From assembly GCA_030640215.1 (NCBI GenBank), contig DAOWJU010000075.1, positions 1 through 12,922 of the forward strand: a DNA stretch of 12,922 nucleotides, in the 5' to 3' direction. The notes below the pieces were generated by a model, which was not told where the DNA came from, made no database searches, and was given only the letters and a program-made list of their open reading frames with translations. Source of the stretch: Desulfuromonadales bacterium (lineage in GTDB: Bacteria; Desulfobacterota; Desulfuromonadia; Desulfuromonadales; BM103). Numbering within the stretch: position 1 is the first letter of the stretch; the number at the start of each line of letters is the position of its first letter. This document shows, piece after piece, positions 1 to 6,001 of this stretch. Made by a program: the position numbers and the translations under genes.

Positions 1-798
1 CGAGAAACGCCTCTTCACTCCATAACGGTCAATCCCTTCAATAAAACCATTGCTACGGTCCTCCTCAGCATAATACTCAGGAATCAGCCGGTCAAATTCG
101 CTGATGATCGCCTGGCACACTTGTTCTGCTCCATCAGGAGATGTGATCAAAACAAAATCATCACCACCGATATGACCGACAAAATCCTGTTGCTCAGCAT
201 ATTTGTCTTTGGCCCGGTAGAGAACTTCACCGGTCATCTTGATCAGATCGCTACCCTTGGCATAACCGTACTTATCATTAAATGCCTTAAAATCATCAAG
301 GTCGATATAACAAAGAGCAAACTTTTCACCTTGATCCATCTTACCCTTGAGAACTTGTTCAATAGCCAGATTGCCAGGTAAGCGAGTCAATGGGCTGGCA
401 TCAAGGTAGCGCTGCTGGCTATCCTTGATTTTCAGCATCATCTCCTGGATTTCCCGGTCCAGTCCATCACTCGCTGTAAGAAATTCACTTGGCGACATTT
501 CGTCAAGAACGACATCGCCTAGATGCTTTGTTGCCTGACGTAAACGATCCACGATTCTGGCAGCCTGGTGCGCGGCAAAAGCCATACCGATCAAACCACC
601 AAACAATCCAGCCAGACCAAGGACCATAACAACAAACTGACGACTACGGATTAGCTCCAAGGTCGCAACAATATCAGAATTTTCCAGTTGCGCAGCAACT
701 TGTTCGAGGGATGAGAGAGCAACCAGACACGACAGCATGAAACCAGCGGTTGCCACCAGAAAACTGATCAGAATGTAACGGATGAGGGTAAATTGCAT
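1..798 (-). CDS. Membrane GGDEF-domain protein, C-terminus cut off by window edge
   Basis: The frame is open from an ATG at 798 to the window start (266 codons, 3' end missing). Two hydrophobic segments (about residues 5-28 and 53-77) suggest a membrane-anchored protein with a short periplasmic loop. A HAMP-like linker (about 78-128) follows, then a GGDEF domain beginning at SPLTRLPGN. The metal-binding strand is seen as YIDLDDFKAFND and the signature as HIGGDDF. GGDEF domains condense nucleotides into cyclic dinucleotides at the membrane. Three oddities are visible. The signature has Asp at its fourth position, usually Glu. The residue after GYAKG is Ser where canonical cyclases have Asp. 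The RxxD inhibitory site reads EQQD. It belongs to the GHIGGDDF subfamily, so it may be an altered-specificity cyclase or a degenerate sensor. AGGA precedes the start by about 8 bases. It lies 39 bases after the zf-TFIIB gene and is probably co-transcribed with it. Confidence 0.85.
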   Translation of the reverse strand, partial: MQFTLIRYILISFLVATAGFMLSCLVALSSLEQVAAQLENSDIVATLELIRSRQFVVMVLGLAGLFGGLIGMAFAAHQAARIVDRLRQATKHLGDVVLDEMSPSEFLTASDGLDREIQEMMLKIKDSQQRYLDASPLTRLPGNLAIEQVLKGKMDQGEKFALCYIDLDDFKAFNDKYGYAKGSDLIKMTGEVLYRAKDKYAEQQDFVGHIGGDDFVLITSPDGAEQVCQAIISEFDRLIPEYYAEEDRSNGFIEGIDRYGVKRRFS

Positions 799-837
799 AT
801 CAATCCTGGTTAAGGTTTGTCAGATTCCTTTAAAGGT

Positions 838-1152
838 TCAAGAGTTTTCCGCGGCATCTTCCGTTTCTTTAAACCAGCGGTCAAACCATGTTCGGTGATC
901 TTTTTCAGAAAGGATTCTCAGATCATTAGGCCCCATCCAAACGCCTCCACAACCAAAGCATTTATCCATAGGGACTCCTCTGAAATCGATTGGTTCAATC
1001 GGATCCCCACATTTCGGGCAACGACCACGACAGTACTGGCGAACCAGCTTTTCACGGGTTGTCGCCTTGATCTTCTCAATCAGCTCTGTTTCCAGATCGT
1101 GAAAATACTTGTTCTCCAAAGCCTTTTTTCGTTCTTCCCATGCATCTGTCAT
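838..1152 (-). CDS. zf-TFIIB zinc-ribbon protein
   Basis: This is a 104-residue soluble protein. A charged helical N-terminal half (residues 1-40, likely coiled coil) precedes one zinc ribbon with C45-x2-C48 and C65-x2-C68. The pattern CPKCG ... CFGCGGVWM followed by NDL matches the zf-TFIIB family, where a W and an acidic/EL motif follow the second cysteine pair. Family members are small and mostly uncharacterised, so no function is assigned beyond probable zinc binding. The start is secure: GGGAGG lies a few bases upstream of the ATG, with a good promoter behind it. The gene sits 67 bases after the Cas6-like gene and 39 before the GGDEF gene. An overlapping plus-strand frame shows no recognisable domain and was discounted. 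Confidence 0.8.
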   Translation of the reverse strand: MTDAWEERKKALENKYFHDLETELIEKIKATTREKLVRQYCRGRCPKCGDPIEPIDFRGVPMDKCFGCGGVWMGPNDLRILSEKDHRTWFDRWFKETEDAAENS

Positions 1153-1185
1153 AGTAGCACCTCCCGGATTCCAGTAGTTTGCCTA

Positions 1186-1213
1186 ATTATAACAGCCATT
1201 TGAATGCCAGCAA
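1186..1213 (-). promoter_or_regulatory. Promoter for zf-TFIIB (and GGDEF) genes
   Basis: On the minus strand a perfect TATAAT (1191 to 1186) is preceded by TGT, making an extended -10. A weak -35, TTGCTG (1213 to 1208), lies 16 bases upstream. It would start transcription about 27 bases before the ATG at 1152, leaving room for the GGGAGG site. This suggests the zf-TFIIB and GGDEF genes can be expressed without the Cas6-like gene. Confidence 0.5.
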
Positions 1214-1219
1214 CAGCAC

Positions 1220-2179
1220 TCATGAACTAATGACAAAACGACCGGCACCATAGGTTGCCCCTTTACCAAGACCAAAGAGTGAAGCGACTGCCAAGACCCA
1301 AAAGATTTCATCCAATGATTGCCCGTCAATAACCATTTCACCGACAAAGCCACCCACCACCAGCCCCTGTTGTCCGCTTAAAGGACGCCAGTCATGCCAA
1401 CGAAGTCTGGATTCGACGACCTGAATCTCACGCACTAGTGCAAGCAGGTGTGTCGGGTCATCAAGCACCTCGACGCCACTGTGTGCATGAAGCATGGACG
1501 TAATACGACGCAGCATAAACGGAAAGACTTGTGAAAAAGCTGGTTTTCGGAGGGGTTTACCCTCAACCATAAGACGCGTTGGCGTTACGAACTCCAGAGT
1601 TACGCTGCGTGCAATTTGTTGCTCTTGTAACAACCAGGCCAAGGACAGAACGGAGCAGGATAATGACTCAAGAGGTTCATTATGACGCCAGGCCAGGCAT
1701 TCTGAATCACCAGTCCCCCCGCTGTGCACCTCCGACACTTCAAATTGCCCTTTACCAGCAACCAGTCCCAAGCGGCCAAGATGGATAAGGCTACGTAGAA
1801 AATTGTGAATTAACGGTAGGCTTGTGACGATAAAGAGCACCTCTAACTCAAGTTTCTCCCCGGCAGAAAATAATTTTTTCCGCATAACCGGCATGCTGAC
1901 GACAAAGGCTGGTGCTGGTTTCTGGAATTTGCGCCGGGCAACCGGGTCATCACTCAAGGCTGGTTGAAAAAGAGCCTGCCACTGTTGGATTGCAGCGGCA
2001 TCGTGTGAATCAAGCGCTTGCCTACCCGCCAACCTTAAGACACGCCCAAGCGCCAGGAAGTCCGCAGGTTGCAGGTAGCATGGCGATGTGAAGTCGAGGG
2101 TGAAACGCGCCTTGACAACATCGACATGTTGTAATGCTTCCGGCCAGACCGGTATCAGAAAATCATTGTCAGCGACCAT
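1220..2179 (-). CDS. Orphan Cas6-like RAMP protein (CRISPR_Cas6 C-terminal family)
   Basis: This 319-residue protein resembles the PF10040-type Cas6 family, CRISPR RNA endoribonucleases built from two ferredoxin-like RAMP folds. Near the N-terminus, LALGRVLRLAGRQAL (about 42-56) sits where the family has its conserved Arg/Gly helix. The C-terminal half has the expected order: TLEFVTPTRL (about 197-206), a helix LRRITSML, then W-x-D-W-R-x-L-S followed by GLVVGGFVGEM. The glycine-rich RNA-binding loop GLGKGATYGAGRF (303-315) closes it. Many relatives carry His at the position of Gly303; here it is absent. His59 and His18 are the nearest N-terminal candidates for a catalytic histidine. There is no CRISPR array or other cas gene in the window, so a role in CRISPR is doubtful. 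The ATG at 2179 has no good Shine-Dalgarno; a promoter lies just upstream. It is divergent from tgt. Confidence 0.72.
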   Translation of the reverse strand: MVADNDFLIPVWPEALQHVDVVKARFTLDFTSPCYLQPADFLALGRVLRLAGRQALDSHDAAAIQQWQALFQPALSDDPVARRKFQKPAPAFVVSMPVMRKKLFSAGEKLELEVLFIVTSLPLIHNFLRSLIHLGRLGLVAGKGQFEVSEVHSGGTGDSECLAWRHNEPLESLSCSVLSLAWLLQEQQIARSVTLEFVTPTRLMVEGKPLRKPAFSQVFPFMLRRITSMLHAHSGVEVLDDPTHLLALVREIQVVESRLRWHDWRPLSGQQGLVVGGFVGEMVIDGQSLDEIFWVLAVASLFGLGKGATYGAGRFVISS

Positions 2180-2198
2180 TGCAGGATGTTGTAGTCCT

Positions 2199-2228
2199 AG
2201 TACACTTCTGTTAAAGTCCGTTAGTCAA
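2199..2228 (-). promoter_or_regulatory. Promoter for the Cas6-like gene
   Basis: On the minus strand TTGACT (2228 to 2223, five of six matches to the consensus) and TGTACT (2204 to 2199, four of six) are separated by 18 bases. Transcription would begin about 13 bases before the ATG at 2179, giving a very short leader. That agrees with the absence of a Shine-Dalgarno. The call rests on consensus matching only. Confidence 0.4.
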
Positions 2229-2250
2229 CACGGTTACCATTGAGAATAAG

Positions 2251-2296
2251 TTGTCATTTAAATCACGTTGCAAATAAATCATATGACATTAATACT
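2251..2296 (+). promoter_or_regulatory. Possible tgt promoter region
   Basis: The AT-rich stretch upstream of tgt holds two weak sigma70-like candidates. One is TTGTCA at 2251-2256 with an A/T-rich -10 region at 2274-2279. The other is TTGCAA at 2268-2273 with AATACT at 2291-2296, 17 bases downstream. Neither is strong, and the second -10 overlaps the first 15-bp repeat. One of them probably drives tgt and the following gene. Confidence 0.3.
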
Positions 2297-2369
2297 GACT
2301 GAAATGATACTGACTGCAACAATACTATCTGCAACCTTTGCACCAGAGAAGATTAACATATCATGCTGA
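2283..2369 (+). CDS. Possible 28-codon upstream frame overlapping the tgt start
   Basis: An ATG at 2283 opens a 28-codon frame through the 15-bp repeats. Because the repeat is a multiple of three, the peptide repeats ILT(E/A) and ATILSAT-like units. Its TGA (2367-2369) falls just inside tgt, whose ATG is at 2363, in the arrangement ATGCTGA typical of translational coupling. There is no clear Shine-Dalgarno in front of it, so translation is unproven and it may simply be an open stretch. Confidence 0.2.
   Translation: MTLILTEMILTATILSATFAPEKINISC
2291..2335 (+). repeat. Three 15-bp imperfect tandem repeats in the tgt leader
   Basis: Three adjacent 15-base units (2291-2305, 2306-2320, 2321-2335) follow the pattern (A/G)ATACT(G/A)(A/T)CTG(A/C)AA(T/C). 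Units 1 and 2 share ATACTGACTG; units 2 and 3 share CTGCAAC. They lie 28-72 bases before the tgt ATG. They could be tandem operator sites or slippage-generated sequence. Confidence 0.75.
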
Positions 2370-3487
2370 AATTTGAATTACTTACCAAAGATCAAAAAAC
2401 CCGCGCCCGCCGTGGCCGTGTAACCACTCCGCACGGCGTCATTGAGACACCTATCTTTATGCCAGTCGGAACTCATGGCGCCCTTAAAGCGATGACTCCG
2501 GCGCAAGTTGATGACGCTGGTGCACAGATTATTCTCTCCAACACCTACCACCTGCATCTCAAGCCGGGTGAAGGGCTAGTTGAGAAAGCCGGTGGATTGC
2601 ATAAGTTCATGAACTGGCCCAAGCCGATTTTGACTGACAGCGGTGGTTTCCAGGTCTTCTCACTACCCAAAAAGGAGATCACCGACACCGGGGTCTTTTT
2701 TAAGCATGAGATCAATGGGGACCGCATCTTTCTCGGCCCGGGAGAAGCGACCAGTATTCAGAACCGTCTCGGGGCCGACATCATCATGGCTTTCGATGAA
2801 TGCATCCCCTATCCGGCCACCCATGATTATGCCCGCAAATCAATTGGCAAGACCCTGCGTTGGGCAGAACAATGTCTCAAGGCACATGCTCGCGAGGACC
2901 AGGCTCTTTTTGGCATAGTCCAGGGGAGTGTTTACGACGATCTGCGCCGCGATTGTGCGCAGGCTCTCACAGAGATGAATTTTCCCGGTTACGCTGTCGG
3001 CGGTGTCAGTGTCGGCGAGGGGTTGGAACTGCTCAAAAAAGTCGTTGACTACACCGAGCCCTTCTTGCCCGAGGACAAACCCAGATATTTGATGGGCGTC
3101 GGCTTGCCTGAAGACATTCTGGAAAGCATCGAGCGCGGCATGGATATGTTCGACTGCGTCATCCCGACCCGTTATGCCCGCAGCGCCACTCTTTTTACCA
3201 GGCGCGGCAAGATCCGTCTGACTAATAAACGCTACCGTCGTGACTTCTACCCTGTCGACACCTCATGCAGTTGCTACTGTTGCAGTAACTTCACCAGGGC
3301 CTATCTACACCACCTTTTCAATGCCAACGAAGTTCTCTCAGCGACTCTGGCCGCAATTCACAATGTGCATTTTTATCTCGACATGGTCGCCGGTGCGCGT
3401 GCCGCCATCGAAGCCAATGACTATACCAGCTTCAAGACAGACTTTCTTGGCGAGTACCTGCGCAACGATGGTGTCCCAGGACATTGA
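2363..3487 (+). CDS. tgt: Queuine/preQ1 tRNA-ribosyltransferase (TGT)
   Basis: Bacterial TGT exchanges guanine at position 34 of the GUN-anticodon tRNAs (Asp, Asn, His, Tyr) for preQ1, the first tRNA-bound step toward queuosine, in the cytoplasm. The 374-residue length is normal for the bacterial enzyme. Visible signatures are TDSGGFQVFS with the general acid/base D92, FDECIPYP (144-151), GIVQGS (184-189), GYAVGGVSVGE (209-219) and MFDCVIPTR with nucleophile D264. The structural zinc site is C302, C304, C307 and H333. All key residues are present, so it should be active. The start at 2363 gives the usual short N-terminus; the ribosome-binding site is weak (GAGAAG about 11 bases upstream). It is divergent from the Cas6-like gene and is followed after 48 bases by a helical-repeat gene. 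The other queuosine genes (queA, yajC, secDF), which often neighbour tgt, are not in the window. Confidence 0.98.
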   Translation: MLKFELLTKDQKTRARRGRVTTPHGVIETPIFMPVGTHGALKAMTPAQVDDAGAQIILSNTYHLHLKPGEGLVEKAGGLHKFMNWPKPILTDSGGFQVFSLPKKEITDTGVFFKHEINGDRIFLGPGEATSIQNRLGADIIMAFDECIPYPATHDYARKSIGKTLRWAEQCLKAHAREDQALFGIVQGSVYDDLRRDCAQALTEMNFPGYAVGGVSVGEGLELLKKVVDYTEPFLPEDKPRYLMGVGLPEDILESIERGMDMFDCVIPTRYARSATLFTRRGKIRLTNKRYRRDFYPVDTSCSCYCCSNFTRAYLHHLFNANEVLSATLAAIHNVHFYLDMVAGARAAIEANDYTSFKTDFLGEYLRNDGVPGH

Positions 3488-3535
3488 CGGTTTCTCTCCA
3501 GGCTCCATTATTAAAGTCAGGTTGCATTGTAAAAA

Positions 3536-4333
3536 ATGGCCGAAGAATACCGCTCAGCCAAAATTGACGTCGAGCAGGGCAAACGACTCTACAAGGCCCT
3601 GACTGCAACCAGCGACGAGCTCTTTCAGGTTCTGCTGGACCCGGAAATGCTGGTTCTGCGTTCAGCCTTGAAGAACCAGTTCCTGAATGAAGATCATCTC
3701 CTGGCCCTGCTCAAACGTCGCGACCTCAGTGAAGATCTGCTCAAATCCATATACCAACTGGAAATAGCCAAAGGCAGTCATCGTCTACAGGTCGCACTGG
3801 TGAAAAACCCCGGCACACCCGGACCGGTTGCACTCGCTCTCTTACCACACCTGCACCTCTTTGAGCTGGTTGATCTCTGCTTGATTCCAGGCGTGACACC
3901 GGACCAGAAATTCGGCGCCGAGCGTGCCATTCTGCAACGTCTGCCGACCACAGAACTGGGCAACAAGATGACTTTAGCTCGTCGGGCGACAACGACTGTT
4001 GTTGGCGAGATCCTTAAGGGAGGGGAACCCGGCCTGGTTGAAATTTGCCTTGGCAGCCCACGTCTACGTGAAGTGGCTATTCTGCAGTTCATCAACGGCG
4101 CGACATCATCTGCAGAGACTATTTCAATTATCGCAAGGCATGCCAAATGGAAAACACGGCCCAATTTAAGGCTCGCCATCCTTAAGAACCGACGCACACC
4201 TGCGATCTGGTTCACCCTCTTTCTCCCCCAGTTGCGCACACCTGATGTAAAAAACCTGCTAGCTTCCAGGCGTCTCAGCCCATCACAAAAAAAGCTTGTC
4301 CAGGACGAACTTAAAAAACGCGGTTTAGGCTAA
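3536..4333 (+). CDS. Helical-repeat (HEAT/LRV-like) protein of unknown function
   Basis: This 265-residue soluble, Leu-rich, mostly helical protein has no signal peptide or membrane segment. A repeated pattern is visible: LVKNPGTPGPVALALLPHL (89-107), LKNRRTPAIWFTLFLPQL (216-233) and a looser copy around LKNQFLNEDHLLALLKR (45-61). KN-x2-TP starting a helix pair is reminiscent of LRV/HEAT-type alpha solenoids, which usually act as protein-binding scaffolds. No catalytic motif was seen. I believe similar proteins occur in other Desulfuromonadia, but this is recollection and untested. The ATG at 3536 is the first possible start, because a TAA lies two codons upstream in frame. The 48-base gap with no terminator suggests co-transcription with tgt. 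A hairpin follows 31 bases after its stop. Confidence 0.75.
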   Translation: MAEEYRSAKIDVEQGKRLYKALTATSDELFQVLLDPEMLVLRSALKNQFLNEDHLLALLKRRDLSEDLLKSIYQLEIAKGSHRLQVALVKNPGTPGPVALALLPHLHLFELVDLCLIPGVTPDQKFGAERAILQRLPTTELGNKMTLARRATTTVVGEILKGGEPGLVEICLGSPRLREVAILQFINGATSSAETISIIARHAKWKTRPNLRLAILKNRRTPAIWFTLFLPQLRTPDVKNLLASRRLSPSQKKLVQDELKKRGLG

Positions 4334-4356
4334 AAGCTGAGAACAAGAATAAAATC

Positions 4357-4394
4357 AAAAAAAAGCCCCACAGCCAGGAGGGTGACTGTGGGGC
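4357..4394 (-). terminator. Rho-independent terminator between convergent units
   Basis: A perfect 9-bp stem (GCCCCACAG at 4365-4373, CTGTGGGGC at 4386-4394) encloses a 12-base loop. Read on the minus strand it is followed directly by eight U residues, a classic intrinsic terminator for the leftward kinase/rlpA unit. On the plus strand the stem is followed only by AACGGGTTTT, so it would be a poorer terminator for the tgt unit. The loop contains GGAGG. Confidence 0.8.
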
Positions 4395-4427
4395 AACGGG
4401 TTTTGAGCTTCTCTTAGGAGGTAAAAC

Positions 4428-4493
4428 ATGAAGAATCATGTTCTGTTGGCTATATGTTACCGTTCTGGTCAGCTATGTCAAGTGAGAAGTTGA
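4428..4493 (+). CDS. Candidate 21-codon micro-ORF with a perfect Shine-Dalgarno
   Basis: An AGGAGG at 4416-4421, six bases before an ATG at 4428, opens a 21-codon frame ending in TGA at 4491-4493. The peptide begins MKNHVLLAICYRSG and contains two cysteines and a short hydrophobic patch. It matches no family I know. It lies between convergent genes, after the hairpin at 4365-4394. It may be a real small protein, a leader peptide, or the first codons of a lost gene whose ribosome-binding site survives. Confidence 0.35.
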   Translation: MKNHVLLAICYRSGQLCQVRS

Positions 4494-4509
4494 AAATAAT
4501 TAGATCCGT

Positions 4510-5970
4510 TCACTTGACAGGCAAGGTAAAGGTGACCGTCGTCCCTTCACCAAGATTACTATAAACAGAGAGCTCACCATCATGATCGGCAATGATTTGC
4601 TTAACGATACTCATCCCCAAACCGAGTCCGCTGGCTTTGTTGTTTTCAGGATCTGCCCGATAGAACCGGTCAAAGACATGCTCGACCTGCTGGGGTGTCA
4701 TGCCCTGCCCTTGGTCTATAATTGAAACGGTAACTTTATCTTCAGCAGTGATGGTGTGAATATTAATTGTGCCACCCTGAGGAGAGTATTTGATCGCGTT
4801 GTTCAGCAAGTTATAAAGAACCTGGGTAATGCGACCGCCATCAAACAACATGGTCTGCGGTGGTGGATTGACGTGAGTAACAATAATCTGGTGACGTTGG
4901 CTTTTCACTCTCATTGACTCAGAGACTTTTTTAATGATGGCGGCGACATCATGCTCTTTAGACACGACACCAAGGGATCGGCCCATCTGGATACGACCGA
5001 CATCAAGCAGGTCGTCAACCAGGTGGTTCAGGACCTCTGCGTTACTTTGGATAATAGAGAGGTAACTCTCTTTTTGCTCTTCAGTCAGGAGGCCAGAACC
5101 TGAATTTTCAAGTAATTCTGAATAGCCGACAATAGCAATCAACGGGGTACGTAGTTCATGCGCAGCAGTCGAGATAAAATCGCTCTTGGCCTGATCAAGT
5201 TTCCGCAGGACCTCTTCAGCTGCCCTCTGCTCGGTAACATCAACAACAATACTCAAGATCCGCGTTTCGCCCCCAAGTTCTATAGCACGGCTGGAAATAA
5301 GGCAGATCATTGGCCGATTGTCTTTACCGTAAAAAGAACTCTCCAGGTTGTCGATAAACCCATGCTCCACGATAGCAGTAACCATTCGCTCACGGTCCAC
5401 AGAGTTGCGCCAGAAGCCAAGCTCCTGTGCCGTGCGACCAATGACCTCTTCCGGTGTATAATCTGTACGATTTGTAAATGCAGGATTGACCATGTGAACA
5501 AGGCCAGAAGGAGATGTAATGATCGTCGCGACAGGATTCGTCTCAAAAAAAGCGCGGAAAAGGGCTTCACTTTCCATCAGCGCAGACTCAGTTTTTTTAC
5601 GTTCAGTAATGTTCAGCCAGGAACCAATTATTTCAACCGGGTTGCCTTCAGAATCACGAATCAATTTTAACTCATCTAGAATCCAAAGATAGCTGCCATC
5701 CTTTTTTCGAAACCGGTACTCATGGATATGACTGCCTTTTTCAAATAAGCCATCATAGCTTTCAAAAACACGTTCACAGTCATCTGGGTGAATATTCTCC
5801 CGCCAAAAGCCAGGATTATCGAGACACTCCTCTATTGAGTAACCAAAGATAGAGGTGATGTTGTTGCTGACAAAGGTCGCCCCGAAGTCTCCGTCCGCTC
5901 TACACACGTAGATAATCGCAGGAGAGTAAGAGAGGATATGTTCTATTCTTTGATCGGTGGAATCGTGCAT
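4510..5970 (-). CDS. Soluble PAS-PAS sensor histidine kinase
   Basis: This 486-residue kinase has no membrane segment, so it probably senses a cytoplasmic signal. PAS 1 (about 8-124) is PAS_3-like, with HPDD, YRFRKKDGSYLWI and the closing GSWLNITERK. PAS 2 (about 128-250) ends in VVDVTEQRA. HisKA (about 258-330) carries the phosphoacceptor H271 in AAHELRTPL. The HATPase domain shows an N box NLLNNAIKYS (387-396), DQGQGM (419-424), an F box around FDRFYR, and GLGLG (448-452). All catalytic motifs look intact. No response regulator is adjacent, so it is an orphan kinase whose partner cannot be named. It starts 31 bases after the rlpA stop with a G-rich GAGGGGGG site just before the ATG, and is probably the last gene of that unit. 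The terminator at 4357-4394 lies 115 bases after its stop. Confidence 0.93.
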   Translation of the reverse strand: MHDSTDQRIEHILSYSPAIIYVCRADGDFGATFVSNNITSIFGYSIEECLDNPGFWRENIHPDDCERVFESYDGLFEKGSHIHEYRFRKKDGSYLWILDELKLIRDSEGNPVEIIGSWLNITERKKTESALMESEALFRAFFETNPVATIITSPSGLVHMVNPAFTNRTDYTPEEVIGRTAQELGFWRNSVDRERMVTAIVEHGFIDNLESSFYGKDNRPMICLISSRAIELGGETRILSIVVDVTEQRAAEEVLRKLDQAKSDFISTAAHELRTPLIAIVGYSELLENSGSGLLTEEQKESYLSIIQSNAEVLNHLVDDLLDVGRIQMGRSLGVVSKEHDVAAIIKKVSESMRVKSQRHQIIVTHVNPPPQTMLFDGGRITQVLYNLLNNAIKYSPQGGTINIHTITAEDKVTVSIIDQGQGMTPQQVEHVFDRFYRADPENNKASGLGLGMSIVKQIIADHDGELSVYSNLGEGTTVTFTLPVK

Positions 5971-6001
5971 TAACCCCCCTCAGGGTGAAAGACCTTCAGA
6001 A

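Noticed and set aside
817..1203. Plus-strand frame of 128 codons over the zf-TFIIB gene
   Set aside because: The minus strand encodes clear paired-cysteine zinc ribbons with a strong ribosome-binding site; the plus-strand product has no recognisable features.
2180..2362. CRISPR array near the Cas6-like gene, suggested by repeats before tgt
   Set aside because: The repeats are 15 bp, directly adjacent with no spacers, and only three in number, so they are not a CRISPR array.
3778..4239. Minus-strand frame of 153 codons opposite the helical-repeat gene
   Set aside because: It is Arg-rich with no domain and no ribosome-binding site. The plus-strand frame has coherent repeats and follows tgt closely.
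4365..4394. Riboswitch before the micro-ORF, such as a cyclic-dinucleotide GEMM element
   Set aside because: The segment is a single simple stem-loop without the conserved GEMM paired helices or tetraloop receptor, and its U tract fits a minus-strand terminator.
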